Assembly: GCA_005772945.1 (NCBI GenBank)
Contig: SXIE01000021.1
Span: forward strand, 1 to 12,291
Length of the DNA: 12,291 nt
Source: Pseudomonadota bacterium
Lineage (GTDB): Bacteria; Myxococcota; UBA9042; PHBI01
Direction of reading: 5' to 3'
Positions 6,750 to 12,291 of this stretch are shown here, piece after piece (positions within the stretch are counted from its first letter, which is position 1; every line of letters starts with the position of its first letter). The notes under the pieces were generated by a model. It was not told the origin of the DNA. It saw only the letters and a program-made list of their open reading frames with translations, and searched no databases. A program made the translations under genes and the position numbers.

Positions 6750-8677
6750 TCGAATGAGGGCTGCGGGATGAGGCGCAGCCCGATGACCTGGCCGGCCCCG
6801 CGATCGATCGTGTACAGCGTGTCCGCGCCCCAGGCAGCGGCGTCCCCGAAGTGGAGGCGCTGGAAGCTCAGGCCGCTGCCGATGAGCCGCGGTTCATCGC
6901 TAGGGGTAGGTGCGAGGCCCCAGAGGCTGCCCGCCTCGGGCTGGAACGGCTGGAATTCGGTGTAGAATAGGGCGCCACATTCGTGGACGGCGAGGCCACC
7001 GACCAGCCCGTGGAGCATCGCGTGTTGGTAGCCATTGGCGCACACGAGCGTCGTCGGGGGGACGTCGGGGCGACCGACCTCGCCGGCAGGCACGCAGGTG
7101 CCTTGATTCGGGGTGGGCTCGACGTAGTCAGAGGAGTCGGGCAGGCCGTCGCCGTCGCTGTCCGGGTCGCGGGCGGCGATGAGGCCGTCGCCGTCGACGT
7201 CGATGTACCAGAGGGGCTCGACGCCGTCGGCCCACGTGTCGTCGTCGCTGTCGAAGTCGTCGGGGTCGCTGCCCCAGAGGAGCTCGGCCGCGTCCGAGAG
7301 GCCGTCCGCGTCGCGGTCGTCGCCGGTCGGAAAGGCGTCGCGGCCGAAGGCGGGGAGGAGGAAGGCGCAGGGGTCGCCGGCGGCGCGCGCGGCGCACGCG
7401 AGGGTCGCGTCGTGCGCGGGCGCGTCGAGCGCGCAGTACACGACGCGCGTCGGATGCTCGCCGCTGAGGGTGCACTCGCCGTCGAAGGTGACGCCGGCGT
7501 AGTTCAGGGCGCAGGGGCCGTCGGCGCCCCCCTCGCAGATCGCCACGCGCGGCTCGCGGCTGGCGCGTTGCGCGATGCAGATGGGCAGGCCGTCGCGAAG
7601 CTCGCAGCGGCCGGGCGCGCCGCTGGCGTTCCAGCACGGCTCGAAGGCGTAGTCGCAGGTCGCGACGGTCGGCGGCAGCGTGGCGTTCGCAAAGCCGGCC
7701 GTGAACGCGGGCGACGAGAATTGGTACGGCGGGGAGAAGGTCTGGCGAGCGACCCAAGCCGCGGGCGCCGAGGCATAGGCGGCGAAGGCGCCGTCGCGGG
7801 CGGTCGCGACGTGTGACGCCATGTAGAGATCGGTGGCGACGATGAGCGGGCGTCCGTCGCCGACGCCGTCGCTGAGCCAGGCGGGGGGCAGGTACCAGGC
7901 GAGCTCCGCGCCACCGTCGCCGACCAGCAGTCCAGGGCCCTCGGGCGTCGAGAGCAGCGCGAGCGAGACCGGCGCGACGAGGCCGTGGTCGAACCAGGTG
8001 GCGTCGACCGTGCCGGTCGGTCCGACGCGCACGAGTCCGGCGGGCGCGTTGCGGGCAAGGATCCAGCCGCCGTCGGGCAATTCGGCGAGGCCGAAGAACA
8101 CGCCCTCGAGCCCGCTCGCGATGATCTGCGAGCGGTTGGGGATGTGGCGCACGAGCGCGCTCGTCCCGTCGTCGACAAGCTCGATGACGGTCACGGCGTG
8201 CTCGGAGGCGAGGCGGGCATCGAGCACGAAATCGGACGTGGTGACGGGTATTTGCGAGGTGTTGACGGTCGTCGGTGCCGCGAGCGTGAGGTTCCCGGCG
8301 CGGAGATGGTCGCAGAGGGTCGGGGTGGTCTCGACGGTGTCGGTCGTGTCGGTGGTATCGCCGACCTCGATACCGTCGATAGCGTCGAGCGTGTCGATCG
8401 TCTCGACGACGGCAAGCGTGTCGTTCACCGTGGCGTCGACGACCTCGGACGCATCGAAGGTCTCCGCGCCGACATCGCTCGGGACCACTGCCGCGCGCAC
8501 GCAGCGAAGGCCGGCCGACTGCGGCGCGCAGACCCAACCGGACGCGCAGTCACTGGCCGTCGCGCAGGCAAACGCGAGCTCGCTGGTGACGTCCTCGTGG
8601 CACGCGACGACCGATGCGAGCAAGGCGATGCACCCGAGCCAGCGCCGCCCCCAAATGCGCGACGCTCCGGAGTTCAC
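6746..8677 (-). CDS. Large Cys-rich, TSP3-containing lipoprotein, possibly with propeller-like repeats
   Basis: The product is 643 aa and of unknown function. GTG 8677 is chosen because it yields a signal peptide with lipobox (VVAC, Cys26) and overlaps the DUF3105 stop as GTGA. The frame stays open upstream to 8959 but has no signal there. Residues 38-59 carry a four-Cys motif (CATASDC then GWVC then C59) seen in many myxobacterial surface proteins. Residues 66-120 are a Thr/Asp/Val/Glu tether. Residues 150-310 have repeating strand patterns (GLAELPDGGWILARN, GLVRVGPTGTVDATW, LLVGDGGAELAWYLP) that suggest a beta-propeller. Residues 341-437 are Cys-rich, with ten cysteines. Residues 453-516 are TSP3-like calcium motifs (DRDADGLSDAAE, DVDGDG, DSDGDGLPDSSD). 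Residues 545-637 return to propeller-like sequence, so the Cys-rich and TSP3 parts may be inserts in one fold. It is the third gene of the unit. Confidence 0.82.
   Translation of the reverse strand: MNSGASRIWGRRWLGCIALLASVVACHEDVTSELAFACATASDCASGWVCAPQSAGLRCVRAAVVPSDVGAETFDASEVVDATVNDTLAVVETIDTLDAIDGIEVGDTTDTTDTVETTPTLCDHLRAGNLTLAAPTTVNTSQIPVTTSDFVLDARLASEHAVTVIELVDDGTSALVRHIPNRSQIIASGLEGVFFGLAELPDGGWILARNAPAGLVRVGPTGTVDATWFDHGLVAPVSLALLSTPEGPGLLVGDGGAELAWYLPPAWLSDGVGDGRPLIVATDLYMASHVATARDGAFAAYASAPAAWVARQTFSPPYQFSSPAFTAGFANATLPPTVATCDYAFEPCWNASGAPGRCELRDGLPICIAQRASREPRVAICEGGADGPCALNYAGVTFDGECTLSGEHPTRVVYCALDAPAHDATLACAARAAGDPCAFLLPAFGRDAFPTGDDRDADGLSDAAELLWGSDPDDFDSDDDTWADGVEPLWYIDVDGDGLIAARDPDSDGDGLPDSSDYVEPTPNQGTCVPAGEVGRPDVPPTTLVCANGYQHAMLHGLVGGLAVHECGALFYTEFQPFQPEAGSLWGLAPTPSDEPRLIGSGLSFQRLHFGDAAAWGADTLYTIDRGAGQVIGLRLIPQPSFE
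8674..8677 (-). other. GTGA stop/start overlap, DUF3105 to Cys-rich lipoprotein
   Basis: The DUF3105 stop TGA overlaps a GTG that opens the lipoprotein signal peptide. There is no Shine-Dalgarno sequence upstream. The overlap itself is the main evidence for this GTG start. Confidence 0.7.
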
Positions 8678-9558
8678 GGGGTGGCCGCGCAGTAGTCGGG
8701 CGAGGTCACGTCCTGTCCATCGACGCACTCGTTCTCGGGCGCATGCCCGTAATAGAGATCGATGAACGCCCCCAGGTTCTCGAGGTCGAAGCAATCCGAC
8801 GTCATCACGTGCCCCCACGCCACGGCCGCAAAGCGAACGCCTTCGGGCAAGAGCGGGTCCGGTGTGATCACGAAGCGATGCGTCAGCGGCGAGACGCAGA
8901 GCGGATCCGCGGGCCGCGCATTCAAGGCCGCCTCGACCGCGTCGACCTCGGTCGTGCACCCGTCGGGGCAGTTGTAGAGGACGACGACCGCCCCGTGCTC
9001 GAGGTCATGGACCCAGTTCTCGCGCGGCACCGGCAGCGCGAAGCGCTTGAAGGCCGCCCACGCCGGCCTGTGCGGACCGCTGGAAGGCGGATTCTGTTCG
9101 TAGGCCACCACGCCGCAGTCCGCGACGTGCGGCGACGCGAGCGGTGCGAAGGCCTTGAACGTGGTCGTGCACGTCGGCGCCGCGTCCGGTGCAGCTGTAT
9201 CGTCGCTCGTGTCAGAGGCCGTCTCGGACTCGACCTCGGACTCGACCTCGGACTCGACCTCGGACTCGACCTCGGACTCGACCTCGACCTCGGACTCGAC
9301 CTCGGACTCGACCTCGGACTCGACCTCGGACTCGACCTCGGACTCGACCTCGGACTCGACCTCGACCTCGGACTCGACCTCGGACTCGACCTCGGACTCG
9401 GACTCGACCTCGACCTCGACCTCGGTCTCGGTCTCGACTTCCGCCGCGGTATCTCCGGAATCCGCCGTGTCCAGCGAGCCCATCACCGACGGCTCCGCCA
9501 CGGTACACGCCCCGAGCCCCGCGGCCGCCACCAGCGTCGCCAGCGTCCACACATTCAT
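8674..9558 (-). CDS. DUF3105 lipoprotein on a long Glu-Val/Glu-Ser tether
   Basis: The product is 294 aa. Residues 1-17 are a signal peptide with lipobox (LGAC, Cys18). Residues 40-112 are an almost perfect alternation of Glu with Val, Ser or Thr (37 Glu), a very acidic tether that would hold the folded part away from the membrane. Residues 130-294 match the pattern I know for DUF3105, a family of unknown function: NPPSSGPH (156-163), WVHDLEHGAVVVLYN (182-196) and AAVAWGHV (244-251). His163, His184, Glu187 and His188 are good candidates for a metal or active site. Further cysteines (130, 148, 197, 201, 221, 255, 277, 290) suggest disulfides outside the cytoplasm. The start overlaps the upstream hydrolase stop as ATGA and has GGAGG eight bases upstream. 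The family call comes from motifs; the function is unknown. Confidence 0.87.
   Translation of the reverse strand: MNVWTLATLVAAAGLGACTVAEPSVMGSLDTADSGDTAAEVETETEVEVEVESESEVESEVESEVEVESEVESEVESEVESEVESEVESEVEVESEVESEVESEVESEVESETASDTSDDTAAPDAAPTCTTTFKAFAPLASPHVADCGVVAYEQNPPSSGPHRPAWAAFKRFALPVPRENWVHDLEHGAVVVLYNCPDGCTTEVDAVEAALNARPADPLCVSPLTHRFVITPDPLLPEGVRFAAVAWGHVMTSDCFDLENLGAFIDLYYGHAPENECVDGQDVTSPDYCAATP
9223..9441 (-). repeat. Tandem GAGGTC/GAGTCC hexamer array coding the DUF3105 tether
   Basis: About 36 hexamers run on the minus strand, mostly alternating GAGGTC and GAGTCC, which gives a 12-base unit. They encode Glu-Val-Glu-Ser. Interruptions with two GAGGTC units in a row at residues 65-67 and 91-93 lie 78 bases apart, which hints at block duplication. 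Unit length is a multiple of three, so copy-number changes would lengthen or shorten the tether without a frameshift. Confidence 0.9.
9555..9558 (-). other. ATGA stop/start overlap, CocE-like hydrolase to DUF3105
   Basis: The hydrolase stop TGA overlaps the DUF3105 ATG. This is the only one of the four junctions with a Shine-Dalgarno sequence nearby, so it can also initiate on its own. Confidence 0.8.
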
Positions 9559-12086
9559 TCCGTCGCCCTCCGATTCGCCGTCGGCACGTATGTCCGGCAC
9601 GGCTGCCCGCGCAGCCCCGGGCACACCGGATACGCCACCTGGATTTCCCCGGGCGGTATCACCGACACCACCAAGGCCGACGGCGTCTCCCCGCCCATCC
9701 ACACCTCTTGCTCGGGCGTCGTCGCCCCGTAGTCGGGGTTCGCGAACTCCCACGTCCCGAAGTCCCGACCGGGCGTCGAGATGATGACCCGCAGCCGCGA
9801 CCCGCCCCGGAACACGTGCGCGACCTGCGGGATCGGGATCTTGGTGTGAACCCTCTCGCCCTCCGCGACCGGCGCGTAATCCTCCTCCGTGAACGTGTAC
9901 GTCACGAAGTTCCCCTCGCTCGCGTCTTCGTCGACGCCGCGATGCCCGATCCGGAGCGCCCCCGACTGCACCAGGTACTCCGCCCCGTCCGGCCGCACCT
10001 CGGTGATCGTCACCTGCACGCCGACGTCCGTGGCGCCGCTCGCCACCCACAGCTCGGCGTACGACGGCCCCGCGATCGTCATCGCCTCCGCCAGCTGCGC
10101 AGACAGGAACGACAGGCTCTTGCCCGCGGGGAACGGCTTCCAGGTAGTATCCCAGATCCGCGTCATCAGATCGTAGCCGTGCGTGAAGAACGTGTCGGAC
10201 CCCGCCGCCGTATCGTGCGTGTAGGCATCGACGACCGTTTCCACCGGCGCCGTTTCCGCGAGCAGTCCACCGTCGCCGCCGTCCCCTGGCTCGCTCAGAT
10301 AGAACCGGCGCGTCGCCCCTTCGGGCGGCGGCCACGCGCTGAACGTCTCGACCCAACGTGCCTCGGGTGCGCCCGGCTGGCCGTCGCCGCCACCGCTCTC
10401 GAACATCACGCGCACCTCGGGCTCGGCCTCGTACGCCGCCTTCACGCCCGCATAGTCCTCGACCGCGAACGCCGCAAAACGGTCCACCTCGAACCCAAGC
10501 CCGGTCGAGTCGTACTCGCGCGAGATCTCCGGCCCCGCCGCGAGCCGCACCCAATCCGGCAGTCGTGGCACCCGCTTCGCCACGTACAGCTCCAAGAACT
10601 CCCACCAGCGCGTGAGCACCAGCGGGCTGTAGCCGTCCGGATGACGCCCATTATAAAGGATGAACCGCCGCACCGCCGCGCCGCCGAACTGGCCCAGCAT
10701 GTCCTGGAACAGCGGCCCCGTCTGCTCGTCCTGGAACGCGCCCGTCAGGTACACGGGCGCCGCGATCCCGCCAACCAAGAGCGGCAGACTGCGCGCCGCC
10801 GCGTCGGGCGGCACGAACTCGAGTGCCTTGAAGATGTCCTCGAACGCCAGGTTCTGATTCCTCAGCACCTGGTGCGTCTCGCAGCGCGTGTCGCCGCCGA
10901 CGATTCGTTTGTCGGTCCAGCTCTGCCCGTTCGGCGCCGCCTCCGAGTCGCGGTTCTCGAGCCACTGCCGCGTGAACCCATCATTATAGATGCCACCCGG
11001 GCGCAGCTGCTGCCACGGGTCCGCCAACACCGACAGCGGCGTCACGGCGGCCAGGCTCGGCGGTCGCGTGTAGGCCACATAGAGCTGCGCGATCCCCGGG
11101 TAGGACAGGCCGACCATGCCGACCTTGTGATGCAGGGCCCACGACTGGCGCGCGACGACCTCGACGACGTCGTAGCCGTCCGCATGCTGCGCTGGCGAGA
11201 AGATGTCGAAGACGCCGCCGGAGCATCCGCTGCCGCGCATGTTCACGCCGACACTTGCATATCCAAGCAAGGTTGCGATGCGCGAGCCGGGATCGGGGGA
11301 GGCCGGATCCGACGGCGAATACCCCGAGTATTCGATGACGGTCGGGTAGGGGCCGTCGCCCCAGAGCGTGGGGTCGGGGAAGCGCACCATGGCCGAGAGG
11401 AAAACGCCGTCGCGAACCTCGATGTAGTTGAGGCCGTCGTCGGGATCCTCGCCGTCGACCGTCCCGAAGAGCCCGTAGTGGATCCCCTGCAGCGTCTGTC
11501 GATCATAGAGCGCGGTGTCGGGATGGTCCTCGACCGACAGCACGCGGAACGGGCCGACGGCCTTGGGGGGCGCAGCGGGAGCGGCTTCGAGCGGGGTGTC
11601 GTCGCGGATGACGTAGCCGTCGCCGGGTGTCAGGACGTGCCCGTATTTCACCAGCTCGCCGGAGACGGCGCCGGTCAGGTCGAGGATCTGGTAGGTCGGC
11701 GGGACGTACGAGAAATGCGCCTGGCCGTACTCGTCGGCGACGACCGACAGGAGGCGGACGCCGTGAGCATCGTAGAGCGTGACCGGCGTTCCGGGCGTCG
11801 CGCCGAAGACGGTGGCGATCTCGACACCGGGGCGCACGGTGAACGTGCCCGGCACGGTGCTGATGAGCGCGGGGTGGGTCGGCGTGACCTCGACCTCGAC
11901 CTCGGACTCGACCTCGGACTCGGACTCGACCTCGACCTCGGACTCGACCTCGATCTCGATCTCGACCTCGGTCTCGACCTCGGTCTCGGCGCGTGCATCA
12001 CGCCCCGCGTCCGCCTCATCGTTGCACCCAACGACAAGCGACAACCCCAGCACCCAACCCAGCCGACAGGTTCGTGACAGTCCCAT
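9555..12086 (-). CDS. CocE/NonD-family (S15-like) alpha/beta-hydrolase lipoprotein
   Basis: The family includes X-prolyl dipeptidyl-peptidases, cocaine esterase and acylases; the actual substrate cannot be read here. The product is 843 aa. Residues 1-20 are a signal peptide with lipobox (VVGC, Cys21). Residues 34-67 are a Glu-Val/Ile/Ser tether. Residues about 70-175 are a beta-rich N-terminal extension (GATPGTPVTLYDAHGV) like that of actinobacterial CocE/NonD proteins. The hydrolase core follows: RDGVFLSAMVRFP (225-237), NMRGSGCSGG (282-291), the nucleophile motif GLSYPG with Ser328, and the probable acid Asp453 (AFQDEQTG) and base His482 (GRHPDG). Residues about 515-815 fit the jelly-roll C-terminal domain (AELWVASGATDVGVQVTITEV). 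ATG 12086 is preferred to ATG 12098: the latter lies within a TATGGT box and adds MVRR before the signal. It is the first gene of the unit. Confidence 0.88.
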   Translation of the reverse strand: MGLSRTCRLGWVLGLSLVVGCNDEADAGRDARAETEVETEVEIEIEVESEVEVESESEVESEVEVEVTPTHPALISTVPGTFTVRPGVEIATVFGATPGTPVTLYDAHGVRLLSVVADEYGQAHFSYVPPTYQILDLTGAVSGELVKYGHVLTPGDGYVIRDDTPLEAAPAAPPKAVGPFRVLSVEDHPDTALYDRQTLQGIHYGLFGTVDGEDPDDGLNYIEVRDGVFLSAMVRFPDPTLWGDGPYPTVIEYSGYSPSDPASPDPGSRIATLLGYASVGVNMRGSGCSGGVFDIFSPAQHADGYDVVEVVARQSWALHHKVGMVGLSYPGIAQLYVAYTRPPSLAAVTPLSVLADPWQQLRPGGIYNDGFTRQWLENRDSEAAPNGQSWTDKRIVGGDTRCETHQVLRNQNLAFEDIFKALEFVPPDAAARSLPLLVGGIAAPVYLTGAFQDEQTGPLFQDMLGQFGGAAVRRFILYNGRHPDGYSPLVLTRWWEFLELYVAKRVPRLPDWVRLAAGPEISREYDSTGLGFEVDRFAAFAVEDYAGVKAAYEAEPEVRVMFESGGGDGQPGAPEARWVETFSAWPPPEGATRRFYLSEPGDGGDGGLLAETAPVETVVDAYTHDTAAGSDTFFTHGYDLMTRIWDTTWKPFPAGKSLSFLSAQLAEAMTIAGPSYAELWVASGATDVGVQVTITEVRPDGAEYLVQSGALRIGHRGVDEDASEGNFVTYTFTEEDYAPVAEGERVHTKIPIPQVAHVFRGGSRLRVIISTPGRDFGTWEFANPDYGATTPEQEVWMGGETPSALVVSVIPPGEIQVAYPVCPGLRGQPCRTYVPTANRRATE
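9567..9571 (-). promoter_or_regulatory. Shine-Dalgarno site (GGAGG) of the DUF3105 gene
   Basis: GGAGG lies eight bases before the ATG at 9558, inside the last codons of the hydrolase gene. It supports the choice of that ATG. Confidence 0.6.
11886..11987 (-). repeat. GAGGTC/GAGTCC/GAGATC hexamer array coding the CocE-like tether
   Basis: Seventeen hexamers on the minus strand (GAGGTC, GAGTCC, GAGACC, GAGATC) encode residues 34-67 of the hydrolase lipoprotein, Glu alternating with Val, Ser, Thr or Ile. They share units with the longer array at 9223-9441, and both arrays follow a lipobox, so the two tethers are related or were copied. Confidence 0.85.
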
Positions 12087-12093
12087 GCGGCGC

Positions 12094-12099
12094 ACCATA
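12094..12099 (-). promoter_or_regulatory. Possible -10 box (TATGGT) of the five-gene operon, leaderless start
   Basis: TATGGT on the minus strand lies seven bases before the ATG at 12086, so the transcript would start at or near the ATG. No Shine-Dalgarno sequence is present. The box contains the alternative ATG at 12098, which argues against that start. No good -35 box is visible. Confidence 0.38.
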
Positions 12100-12157
12100 G
12101 CCGGTCAGGCGTGCACTTTCCATCGGCGGTTGCGATCGCCGCGCCGACGTGGTTTCG

Positions 12158-12291
12158 ATGACCGCGATGGCCACCTCCGCATCGCCCAACCTCTTCGAAC
12201 GCCTCGGTCGCTCCCCGGCGCCCGACACCGATCGTCTCTTCGAGATCTTCGTCGCCTGGGTCGCCGAGCGCGGCCTCGAGCTCTACCCCGC
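12158..12291 (+). CDS. Probable DEAD/DEAH-box helicase, N-terminal 44 codons only
   Basis: The frame runs open from the ATG at 12158 to the right edge. A second in-frame ATG lies at 12167, and neither has a clear ribosome-binding site. The visible part ends in FEIFVAWVAERGLELYP (residues 28-44). This resembles the region just before the Q-motif and Walker A box of large superfamily II helicases, where an LYPAQ-like stretch leads to the ATP-binding loop. The window stops before any catalytic motif, so the helicase call rests on this short match recalled from the family. The gene is divergent from the five-gene unit, with 71 bases between the two starts. A shared control region there is possible. 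Confidence 0.5.
   Translation, partial: MTAMATSASPNLFERLGRSPAPDTDRLFEIFVAWVAERGLELYP

Noticed and set aside
8678..8959. Upstream extension of the Cys-rich lipoprotein frame to an ATG at 8959
   Set aside because: The extension lies within the DUF3105 gene, is Arg-rich and would bury the lipoprotein signal. GTG 8677 gives a clean signal peptide and a GTGA overlap.
9223..9441. The regular repeat as a CRISPR array
   Set aside because: Units are 6-12 bases with no spacers and stay in frame through a protein-coding gene.
9559..10605. Upstream extension of the DUF3105 frame to an ATG at 10605
   Set aside because: It lies within the hydrolase gene in another frame and lacks a signal. ATG 9558 has GGAGG and a lipobox signal after it.
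9189..12077. A 962-codon open frame on the plus strand opposite the hydrolase and DUF3105 genes
   Set aside because: It is Arg/Pro-rich with Arg-Thr-Arg-Pro repeats read from the antisense of the tether arrays, has no domain or signal, and lies opposite two well-supported genes. Such antisense frames are usual in GC-rich DNA.

Overview
The window is GC-rich, with long chance ORFs antisense to most genes. It reads like chromosomal DNA of a Myxococcota-type (former deltaproteobacterial) bacterium. The basis is a density of lipoproteins with acidic low-complexity tethers, calcium-binding TSP3/EF-hand-like repeats, and a Cys-rich region of a kind common in myxobacterial surface proteins. The lineage is inferred from style, since there is no marker gene. 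I see no RNA gene, insertion sequence, phage gene or CRISPR array.

Left part (1-4062). A minus-strand lipoprotein with TSP3-like repeats runs off the left edge (1-1106). Divergent from it, on the plus strand, are a large multi-GNAT acetyltransferase (about 1273-2793), a small lipoprotein with a DUF3887-like domain (2861-3433) and a free-standing periplasmic OmpA-type peptidoglycan-binding protein (3520-4062).

Right part (4084-12086, minus strand). Five genes form one tightly packed unit, read from right to left: a CocE/NonD (S15) family hydrolase lipoprotein, a DUF3105 lipoprotein, a large Cys-rich/TSP3 lipoprotein, an RlmN-family radical-SAM RNA methyltransferase, and a Tat-exported PhoD-like phosphatase lipoprotein. 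All four internal junctions are 4-base stop/start overlaps (ATGA, GTGA, ATGA, ATGA), so one mRNA and translational coupling are likely. Four products carry lipoprotein signals. The fifth, RlmN-like, is cytoplasmic and acts on RNA, so it is the odd member. I infer a surface hydrolase and nutrient-scavenging or cell-surface function; it is not shown by the sequence.

The DUF3105 and CocE-like proteins share a Glu-Val/Glu-Ser tether encoded by GAGGTC/GAGTCC hexamers. A short fragment of the same hexamer array lies on the opposite strand before the GNAT gene. Two lipoprotein genes have a TAYGGT box 6-7 bases before their ATG, which suggests leaderless transcripts; a third has the same box with a normal Shine-Dalgarno leader.

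Right edge. Divergent from the operon, the first 44 codons of a probable DEAD/DEAH-box helicase begin at 12158. No gene-free stretch exceeds 300 bases; the largest gap, 1107-1272, holds a promoter-like box and the repeat fragment.
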